From Streptomyces sp. YIM 130001 (GTDB lineage Bacteria; Actinomycetota; Actinomycetes; Streptomycetales; Streptomycetaceae): a DNA stretch of 45,661 bases. The notes below the pieces were generated by a model that worked only from the letters and a program-made list of their open reading frames with translations, was not told the origin of the DNA and ran no database searches. The stretch covers positions 224,097-269,757 of the forward strand of contig NZ_KZ984560.1 in NCBI RefSeq assembly GCF_003574445.1. Direction: 5' to 3'. A program made the translations under genes and the position numbers. Position 1 is the first letter of the stretch. Each line of letters begins with the position of its first letter. This document shows positions 18,007 through 24,529 of this stretch, one piece after another.

Positions 18007-18876
18007 TCACTGCCCGGCGATCTTCCCGGCGAAGATGTCCCCGGACTCCGGGAGCCGGGCCCTCACCTTCGCCCCGAAGTCGTACAACAGCGTCGTCGAG
18101 GCGACCTCGACCGCCTTCTGCCCGGCGGCTCCGCCCTGCTCCGTCCCCGTGCCGTTCGCGAAGCTGAAGCGGTGCCTGACCTTGCGCAGCCGCCCCTCGT
18201 CGTCCAGATACGCGTCGAACGGCACGACGTCCGTGGCGAAGCCTTTCGCCGCCGCCTGCAGCGGCCGCTGCCCGTGCTCAGGAGCGAGCCGCGCGGCCCG
18301 CCCGATCTCGGCGGTGCCGCGATAGTGCCGTACGCGTGTCCCGGCGAGATCGACCGTCCCCTCGTACGTCACCTTCCGTGCTCCGCGCAGCAGTTCGGCG
18401 GCCGCGAGCGGATCGGTGGCGCCGCCGGTGACCAGATTGCCGTCGGAGAGGGTGGCGGTGTCGATCCGCACCCATTTGTCGGCGGGTACGCCGGCGCCGC
18501 GATTCTTCATGTAGAGGGCGCCGGGCGCGAGGAGTTCGGTGATCGGCCGGTGTTCGTCGGCGCCCGCCGGGTCCTGCGGCAGGAGGACCTCGAGCCGGCC
18601 GAGCCGCCGGGTGAAGTCGTAACTGCCCTCGCCGCGGATGGTGACCCTGGTCCCGCCCGAGGCCATCTCCATCGACGTACGCGCCTTGGAACTGCCCGCC
18701 CTGACGAGCCCGTCCGCCGCCGCGCGCACCGCGTCCACCGGATCGGCCGCGCGCTGGTCGTCGGCCGCCGCACCGTCGCGGGAACACCCGGTGCTGCCGA
18801 GCATCATCGAGACGGTCACACCACTCACCACGAAGGCCGCGGTCGCCCCGCACCGGCCTCTGCGCTGCTGCACCAT
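18007..18876 (-). CDS. LppX/LprG-like secreted lipoprotein
   Basis: About 289 residues. The N-terminus has arginines, a hydrophobic stretch and lipobox GSTGC, so it is predicted to be lipid-anchored outside the membrane. The mature domain (AADGLVRAGSSKARTSMEM, GEGSYDF, LYMKNRG, KWVRIDTATL, HYRGTAEI, PFDAYLDDEGRLRKVRHRF) resembles the LolA-like half-barrel of LppX/LprAFG lipoproteins, which carry lipids in mycobacteria. Start chosen at ATG 18876 with GGTAGGG upstream; an ATG at 18933 would add 19 residues before the signal peptide. It stands alone. Function by analogy only. Confidence 0.75.
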   Translation of the reverse strand: MVQQRRGRCGATAAFVVSGVTVSMMLGSTGCSRDGAAADDQRAADPVDAVRAAADGLVRAGSSKARTSMEMASGGTRVTIRGEGSYDFTRRLGRLEVLLPQDPAGADEHRPITELLAPGALYMKNRGAGVPADKWVRIDTATLSDGNLVTGGATDPLAAAELLRGARKVTYEGTVDLAGTRVRHYRGTAEIGRAARLAPEHGQRPLQAAAKGFATDVVPFDAYLDDEGRLRKVRHRFSFANGTGTEQGGAAGQKAVEVASTTLLYDFGAKVRARLPESGDIFAGKIAGQ

Positions 18877-19021
18877 CGCCTGCCCTACCCCCAACACCGA
18901 CTGTTCCCTCCTGGCCCCCTCGCCTTTTCGCATAACGACCGGTACGGGCGCTCGTCACGGTGAAGTCCGGCGGCCGACGGCCGCGGCCGGGGCTCGCGCG
19001 GACGGTCGGTACGGTGGACGG

Positions 19022-19240
19022 GTGCCGCAGCCAGCAGTCCCGAACCCGGACGCGAATCCGGGGCCGATACCCGCCTCGGCGTCCGCCCCGGCGCCGGGCG
19101 AACACCGGACCACCACCGTCGAACAGGGCCGCTTCTGCTCCGCCCGCTGCAGTTGCGGCTGGCGCGGACCGGCCCGCCGCGCCCGCTCCAAGGCGCGCAG
19201 CGACGCCACGGACCACCTGGCGAATCCGCTCGGCCCCTGA
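19022..19240 (+). CDS. Small cysteine-rich hypothetical protein
   Basis: About 72 residues from GTG 19022. The first half is a Pro/Ala/Asn-rich linker (PNPDANPGP), the second a compact FCSARCSCGWRGPARRARSK followed by ARSDATDHL. Three cysteines in C-x3-C-x-C plus a conserved-looking tryptophan and histidine suggest a small metal-binding knuckle; I recall similar short Streptomyces proteins of unknown function. Transcribed away from the lipoprotein gene, with which it shares an 145-base promoter region. Weak ribosome site. Confidence 0.55.
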   Translation: MPQPAVPNPDANPGPIPASASAPAPGEHRTTTVEQGRFCSARCSCGWRGPARRARSKARSDATDHLANPLGP

Positions 19241-19503
19241 CCACCGGCCGGACCCGCCCTCCGCAGCCACCACCCGAGCCCCGCCCACACAGCACACCGG
19301 CCCCGCCGTCACACAGGCCCTGCCGTCACGCCGGCCCTTCGTCCGCCCGAACGGCCCCTTCCGCACCCCCAACGGCCCCTTCCGGAACGCCCCCGGCTGG
19401 CCCGCCGCGGGGACGAGGAGTCGGCTGGGACTCCGGGCGCACACCGCGGGCACCCCGTTGTCCGGTACGCGTGCGCCGCCCCTCCTCCTCCAGGGCAGGA
19501 CAC

Positions 19504-19821
19504 ATGCGAGCCATCCACCGACCCGGCCCCCGCCACCGAATAGCCGCGCTCGGCTCCGCCACCGCGGCGGCCGCCGTGCTCCTGCTGGCCCCGGCCCAGG
19601 CAGCCCACGCCACGGACACCGGGCACACCGCCCACGCCGCACGGGACGCATCTCCCGCCGCGGCCCACCGCACCACCACCGCCCACCGGGCAGCGGGACC
19701 CCTCGCCCTCGGCTCGGCCGCCATAGCCGCCGCGGCCGGCGTCACGGGCCTGGCGCTGCTGCGACGCCGCGACCGCGACGAAGAAGGCGCACCGCCGGGA
19801 CTCGAGGACGGCCGGTCCTGA
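19504..19821 (+). CDS. Small secreted or membrane-anchored hypothetical protein
   Basis: 105 residues from ATG 19504 (GGCAGGA upstream). A signal peptide (about 1-36, ending AAHA) is followed by a short Ala/His/Thr-rich segment, then a second hydrophobic stretch (LALGSAAIAAAAGVTGLALL) and a charged tail RRRDRDEE. This is the layout of an exported protein with a C-terminal membrane anchor. No sortase motif is seen. The preceding 262 bases (19241-19503) hold only a short direct repeat, AACGGCCCCTTCCG at 19350-19363 and 19371-19384. Function unknown. Confidence 0.55.
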   Translation: MRAIHRPGPRHRIAALGSATAAAAVLLLAPAQAAHATDTGHTAHAARDASPAAAHRTTTAHRAAGPLALGSAAIAAAAGVTGLALLRRRDRDEEGAPPGLEDGRS

Positions 19822-20018
19822 ACCGAACCACCCCGGGCCGCCGCCCCTCTCGTGGAACGGGCCGCAGATCCGGTCGTACGGCGATCCGGCTGACGTTCAC
19901 CGCATCGGTCCTCTGCGCCCTGACCGCGGCACTGCTGCACCTCCACCCGCCCCTCGAGGCGGCCCTGAGGCTCGAACTCCGGTCCATCACCGGGTCGTTG
20001 CTCGGCGACACCCGCTGA
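19818..20018 (+). CDS. Candidate small membrane protein with CTG start
   Basis: A frame overlapping the previous stop as CTGA encodes about 66 residues: a basic N-terminus (PGRRPSRGTGRRSGRTA), then one hydrophobic segment (IRLTFTASVLCALTAALLH) and an amphipathic tail LEAALRLELRSITGSLLGD. The composition is protein-like, but there is no ATG, GTG or TTG in frame before the hydrophobic segment. CTG at 19818 would couple it to the upstream gene. Alternatively it is a decayed or misread fusion. Confidence 0.35.
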   Translation: MNRTTPGRRPSRGTGRRSGRTAIRLTFTASVLCALTAALLHLHPPLEAALRLELRSITGSLLGDTR

Positions 20019-20042
20019 AGCCGGTGCTCGCAGAAGTGCGCG

Positions 20043-20789
20043 CTACGCCGCCAGGTCCTTGCGCTCCGGGCCCCGCTCCTGCTCCTCGGTGCCGTGCTGC
20101 GGCCGGTGCGGATCCGGCAGTTCCACCGCGCCGGCCACCGCGAGCCGCACCCCGCGCGCCCTGACCAGCGGGCCGAACCGGCCGGACCTGGCGACCGCGC
20201 GTGCCAGCGGCGTGAGCAGCGCCGAGGCGACCGGCGCGAGCAGCAGCGTGACCGCCGTGCCGAGCGCGAACCCGCCGATCACGTCCGTCGGATAGTGCAC
20301 GCCCATATAGACCCGGCAGAAACCTTCGAGTACCGCGAGCCCGATCCCGATCAGGCCGAACTTCCGGTGCGCCACGAAGAGTCCGACGCCGAGCGCCATG
20401 GCGAGCGTGGCGTGATCACTGACGAAGGAGAAGTCCGTCTTTCCGTCGGCCAGGACCTCGAGATCGTTGAACTCGTAGAACGGCCGTCGGCGCTCGACGA
20501 ACTCCCGGATCGGGATGTTGACCAGGAGCGCGACACCGGCCGCGAGCGGCGCCCAGACCAGGGCCGCGACGGACGTCTCCGCGTCCTCCTTGCGGCGCAC
20601 CGTCGTCCAGCACCACAGCACGAGCAGCACCATCACCAGCGGCAGACCCCACTCGCCGACGAAACCGACCACGGAGTCGACCCAGGCGGGGGCGTCCTTG
20701 GCGAGGCCGTTGATGCCGTGCAGCAGTTCGGCGTCGGGGCCAGTACCGACAGTGCCGGGTGTGCCCTGGGAGGTCTCCGCCTCAAGCAT
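20043..20789 (-). CDS. PAP2 family phosphatase (BcrC-like)
   Basis: About 248 residues with five or six membrane helices. The PAP2 motifs are present in order: REFVERRRPF, SFVSDHATLAMA and CRVYMGVHYPTDVIGG. SDHA in place of SGHA is typical of BcrC-type undecaprenyl-diphosphate phosphatases, so recycling of the cell-wall lipid carrier is a reasonable inference. The C-terminus is a charged cytoplasmic tail (GTEEQERGPERKDL). ATG at 20789 chosen; ATG 20876 would add 29 polar residues. The upstream gap contains a 6-base inverted repeat GGAACG/CGTTCC (20929-20934, 20952-20957). It lies downstream of the wall hydrolase on the same strand, 258 bases apart. Confidence 0.85.
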   Translation of the reverse strand: MLEAETSQGTPGTVGTGPDAELLHGINGLAKDAPAWVDSVVGFVGEWGLPLVMVLLVLWCWTTVRRKEDAETSVAALVWAPLAAGVALLVNIPIREFVERRRPFYEFNDLEVLADGKTDFSFVSDHATLAMALGVGLFVAHRKFGLIGIGLAVLEGFCRVYMGVHYPTDVIGGFALGTAVTLLLAPVASALLTPLARAVARSGRFGPLVRARGVRLAVAGAVELPDPHRPQHGTEEQERGPERKDLAA

Positions 20790-21047
20790 GGTGCCCGGCC
20801 CCTCAGTCGTATGCCTGGACGAGTGCGCCCTCCCCCTGGACGCGCTCGTCGTGATCCGTTGTCCGTCGTCGCGCACCCCCGTGCCGCGTACGTCCTGCCG
20901 GCGTCCATCCTGGGGTGCCTCGACTCAAGGAACGTGCACTCCCGGCCTCAGCGTTCCACTCTCTACCGAAAGATCACCCGGACGTTATCGAAGAGTGACT
21001 CATCGCCGCAGCTCAGGGGCAGGGGTTAACAGAGAGTTCAAGCCACG

Positions 21048-22058
21048 TCACGCCTTCTTCGCGGCTTCCGAAAGGGCCTCGGCGCCGTCACCCGTGACCC
21101 TGGTCGCACCGAAGTAGTCGGGGGTGTCCACGGGCGCGAAACGGATCACGGCCCCGGGCCGTGGCGCATCGATCATGTAGCCGCCGCCGACGTAGATCCC
21201 GACGTGCCGGATGGCCCGCGAATTGGTCAAGTCGTCGGAGAAGAAGACCAGATCGCCGGGGAGCAGCTCCTCGCGCTTGGGATGCGGACCGGCGTTGTAC
21301 TGGTCGTTCGCCACGCGCGGCAGCTCGACCCCGACCGTGTCGTACGCGGCCTTGGTCAGGCCCGAGCAGTCGAACCGGCCGCCCTCCTCCGGCGTGCCGT
21401 CACCGCCCCACAGGTACTCCGTACCGAGCTGCTCCTGCGCGAACGAGATCGCGCCGGCGGCCTGTTTCGACGGACTCACCCGCTGCGTCGGCCTGGCGAA
21501 GCTCTTCTCCAGGGTGGTGATGGTCTTCACGTAGTTCTGCGTCTCGCTGTACGGCGGAACGCCGCCGTGCTTGATCACGGCGTAGGCGCCCGCGTTGTAC
21601 GCGGCGAGCATGTTGTGCGTCTGGTCGCCCGGTGCGTCCTTCACATATCCGGCCAGTTTGCAGTCGTACGAGGCGGCCGACGGGATCGCGTCGGCGGGGT
21701 CCCAGACGTCCTTCTCGCCGTCCTTGTTCCCGTCGAGTCCGTGGGTGGCCCAGGTTCCGGGGATGAACTGCGCTATGCCCTGCGCCGCGGCCGGGCTCTG
21801 CGCCTTCGGGTCCCAGCCGCTCTCCTGGTACAACTGCGCGGCGAGCAGGGCGGGGTTGATGGCCGGGCAGAGATTGCCCCACTTCTGCACGAGCGGCTGA
21901 TACGCGGCGGGCACGGCTCCCTTGGCGAGGCCGACGGCGCCCTTGCCGACCCCGTTCGCCATGTTCCCGGCGACGAGGAACGTCCCCATCACGAGCAACC
22001 CGACGAACCCGACGCCACCGAAGGCCGCGCCGGCCAGGATCAGCCACGTCTTACGCAC
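21048..22058 (-). CDS. Lytic transglycosylase-NlpC/P60 peptidoglycan hydrolase
   Basis: 336 residues. A transmembrane or signal segment (4-30) is followed by an SLT-like transglycosylase domain (about 55-180; catalytic E79 in QLYQESGWDP, then AQGIAQFIPGTW and AAYNAGAYAV) and an NlpC/P60 endopeptidase (about 200-320; C231 in FDCSGLTKAAYD, H285 in IRHVGIYVGGG). It can cut both glycan strands and peptide stems. This two-domain form is typical of VirB1-like proteins of Gram-positive type IV secretion systems (TcpG/CwlT type), and a T4SS-like operon lies 9 kb away. GTG 22058 chosen with GAGGGG upstream. Confidence 0.9.
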   Translation of the reverse strand: MRKTWLILAGAAFGGVGFVGLLVMGTFLVAGNMANGVGKGAVGLAKGAVPAAYQPLVQKWGNLCPAINPALLAAQLYQESGWDPKAQSPAAAQGIAQFIPGTWATHGLDGNKDGEKDVWDPADAIPSAASYDCKLAGYVKDAPGDQTHNMLAAYNAGAYAVIKHGGVPPYSETQNYVKTITTLEKSFARPTQRVSPSKQAAGAISFAQEQLGTEYLWGGDGTPEEGGRFDCSGLTKAAYDTVGVELPRVANDQYNAGPHPKREELLPGDLVFFSDDLTNSRAIRHVGIYVGGGYMIDAPRPGAVIRFAPVDTPDYFGATRVTGDGAEALSEAAKKA

Positions 22059-22141
22059 CGTCAACAACCCCTCACGCCAGGGAGGCCAAGCCGCCAGTCT
22101 AAGCGGACCCTCCGTCAGCACCCGGGCCGTTGCAGGTGTTT

Positions 22142-22186
22142 GTCCTCGATCGCCGGACAGCTGGAACCTGTCCGGCGATCGAGGAC
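22142..22186. terminator. Perfect 19-base inverted repeat (terminator/dispersed repeat)
   Basis: GTCCTCGATCGCCGGACAG (22142-22160) and its exact complement (22168-22186) flank a 7-base loop. It lies about 60 bases beyond the stop of the ABC permease gene on the minus strand, so it may end that operon. Its arms share the CCGGCG-TCGAGGAC core of the dispersed intergenic repeat. Confidence 0.75.
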
Positions 22187-22245
22187 GCTCGAGGCCTGAT
22201 CCGTGGAGCTCGGCCGCGAGGCCGCCGGGCCACCGGGCCGCGAGC

Positions 22246-23583
22246 TCACGCCGCGAGGGCGACGGCGGACACAGCCGGCTCCCGCAGAACCCGACGCCCC
22301 GTGAAGAGCATCGTCCCCACCGTGGCCACCACCGCGATCCCCGCGATCACGAACCACGTACCGAGCCCCTGCTCGGGCCACACCGAGTCCGTCCGTACCG
22401 CCGTGAAGGGCAGGATCCCCAGCAACCCGGCGACCGTCCCGAAGAACACCCCGGTCACGGTCAGCAGCACACTCTCGAACCCGACCATCCCCAGGACCTG
22501 ACCCGGCGTCGCCCCCGACAGCCGCTGCTGCCCGAACTCCTGCCCGCGGTAGGACGTCGCCGCGTACAGGCTGTTGATCAGCATCACGCAGGAGAACGCC
22601 ACGATGATGCCGACGACGATCAGGTTGAGGGACTCCATATTCTTGTCCTCGACGGACTTCGTGAGACCGGACGCCTTCAGCGCATCGTTCTCGACGGCCT
22701 GCATGTACAGCGTCGCCGTCGCGAGCCCCGTGAAGAGGATCAGCGGCATCAGCACACCGGACAGCTGCCTGGCCCGCTGCCGGATGTTGTGCACCGCCAG
22801 ATATCCGCTCGGCCCGAACACGGCGCTCAGCGGCCGCTCGAGAACACCGAGCAGCCCGGCGAGCAGCCGCGGCGAGAACACCGCGAATCCGACCGCGATC
22901 ATGATCGCCCCGTAAGCGGGCGCCGCCATCAGCGCAGGCTCGGTCGCGTCCATCGCGAACGTCGCCGACACCGAACCGAGTCCGAGTACGAGCGCCAGGC
23001 CGGCGAAGACCGTCCTGGCCCGGCCACGCCCGCCACCGAGACCGGCCGCGATCCGCGTCGCCCGCCGCACCGCGAGGAACGCGGCGCCGATCGACGCGAG
23101 CAGCGTCACGCTGATCCCCGAGGACAGGGCGATCGGCCCGAAGACGTGGTCGACGCTCTGCGCCACCTCGCCGTTCTCCTGGAACACGTCGAGCAGCGCC
23201 GAACCGCCGATCATCGCGGGACCGATGGCGAGCAGCGCGCCCACCAGACCGACCACCGCGGCCTCACCGACGACCATCCGCTTGATCTGCGCGGGCGTCG
23301 CCCCCGTGTTGCGCAGGAGCCGGATCTCCTCCTCCCGCTGCCGCACGTTCACGGTCAGTGTGGAGGCGACGGCGAAGAAGACGAGCAGTGTGCCGTAGCC
23401 ACCGACCACCGCGGCCGCGGTCGTCAGCGAGGTGGAGCTGACGTCGTCGACGCCGGGGCCGGAGGCCGTGTCGTGCAGCGAGTTGAACACCATGATGACC
23501 GTGGCGCCCAGGAACGAGGAGAGCAGCGTGGCGGCGAACCGTCCCGGCCGCTTGCCGATGGACCGCATCGCGAGCGAGAACAT
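22246..23583 (-). CDS. FtsX-like ABC transporter permease
   Basis: 445 residues with about eight hydrophobic helices grouped as two FtsX/MacB-type domains. The N-terminal domain includes MRSIGKRPGRFAATLLSSFLG, and the FtsX loop IRLLRNTGATPAQIKRMVVGE is clear; its counterpart GQEFGQQRLSGATPGQVLGMVG occurs in the second half. It forms a mechanotransmission-type exporter with the ATPase 3 bases upstream, likely moving antibiotics, lipids or lipoproteins. The substrate cannot be read from sequence. No regulator gene is adjacent. Confidence 0.9.
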   Translation of the reverse strand: MFSLAMRSIGKRPGRFAATLLSSFLGATVIMVFNSLHDTASGPGVDDVSSTSLTTAAAVVGGYGTLLVFFAVASTLTVNVRQREEEIRLLRNTGATPAQIKRMVVGEAAVVGLVGALLAIGPAMIGGSALLDVFQENGEVAQSVDHVFGPIALSSGISVTLLASIGAAFLAVRRATRIAAGLGGGRGRARTVFAGLALVLGLGSVSATFAMDATEPALMAAPAYGAIMIAVGFAVFSPRLLAGLLGVLERPLSAVFGPSGYLAVHNIRQRARQLSGVLMPLILFTGLATATLYMQAVENDALKASGLTKSVEDKNMESLNLIVVGIIVAFSCVMLINSLYAATSYRGQEFGQQRLSGATPGQVLGMVGFESVLLTVTGVFFGTVAGLLGILPFTAVRTDSVWPEQGLGTWFVIAGIAVVATVGTMLFTGRRVLREPAVSAVALAA

Positions 23584-23586
23584 GAC

Positions 23587-24393
23587 TCACACCCCTGCCG
23601 GCGTCGAGTGGTCACCGGTGGCCTGCTCGTCGCCCAGGTGCGCGAGGCGCTCCGCGACGGCGTCCACGGTCGGCCCGTGCATCTCGCCCGTGAACCGCCC
23701 GTCGGCGAGGAAGATCACGGAGTCCGCGTAGCTGGCGGCGACCGGGTCGTGCGTCACCATCACCACGGTCCTGCCGTGCACTCGTACGGACTCCTGCAGC
23801 AGCCGCAGCACGTCGCGGGCGCTGCGGGTGTCGAGCGCACCGGTCGGCTCGTCAGCGAAGACCACACTCGGCTCGGTGACCAGCGCACGCGCGATAGCGA
23901 CGCGCTGCCGCTGACCGCCGGAGAGCTGGTCGGGACGGTGGTGGAGGCGGTCGCCGAGTCCGACCTGGGCGAGGATGTGCCGGGTCCTGTCACGGTCGAT
24001 CCGCTGTCGGGCGAGCTTCAGGGGCAGGGTGGTGTTCTGCTCGACGTCGAGGGTCGGCAGCAGGTTGTACTGCTGGAAGATGAAGCCGATCCGCCGGCGC
24101 CGGAACTTCGTCAGGGCCGCCTCGCTGCCGCCCGTCATCTCCTCGCCGTCCACCATCACGATGCCGCTGTCGGGACGGTCGAGGCCCGCCGCACACTGCA
24201 GCAGCGTCGACTTGCCGGAGCCGGACGGGCCCATCACCGCGGTGAAGCTGCCCGGCCTGAGGCTCAGGGTCACGCCGTCGAGCGCGGTGACGGCGTTCTC
24301 CTCGCTTCCGTAGGTCTTGCTGACCTTGACCAGCCGCAGCGCCTCGGAGCTGCTGCGGGCCGTCCCGTTCTTGTCGCTGCGACGAAACATCAT
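23587..24393 (-). CDS. MacB/LolD-type ABC transporter ATPase
   Basis: 268 residues. Walker A GPSGSGKST, Q-loop FQQYNLLPTLDV, signature LSGGQRQRVAIARAL, Walker B VVFADEPTGALD and H-loop VTHDP are all intact, with the DEPTGALD form typical of MacB/LolD. ATG at 24393 with GAGGAG five bases upstream. It is first in a two-gene operon with the FtsX-like permease. The short C-terminal extension carries no recognisable domain. Confidence 0.93.
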   Translation of the reverse strand: MMFRRSDKNGTARSSSEALRLVKVSKTYGSEENAVTALDGVTLSLRPGSFTAVMGPSGSGKSTLLQCAAGLDRPDSGIVMVDGEEMTGGSEAALTKFRRRRIGFIFQQYNLLPTLDVEQNTTLPLKLARQRIDRDRTRHILAQVGLGDRLHHRPDQLSGGQRQRVAIARALVTEPSVVFADEPTGALDTRSARDVLRLLQESVRVHGRTVVMVTHDPVAASYADSVIFLADGRFTGEMHGPTVDAVAERLAHLGDEQATGDHSTPAGV

Positions 24394-24529
24394 TCGACTC
24401 CTCAGTCGGGCGCCGGCACTCCCTGCGCCTCGACTTCGAAGTTACGGACGGCGACGGCCCCGCACATTGGGCGTACGACCCGAGTGCGGGGTGGTGTTGA
24501 GTACACCCCCGCGCTGGTGGTACCCGCTG

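Noticed and set aside
22059..22245. c-di-AMP (ydaO) riboswitch before the NlpC/P60 gene
   Set aside because: Such riboswitches often precede wall hydrolases in Streptomyces, but I could not find its conserved core; the main structure here is a simple hairpin belonging to the other gene's end.
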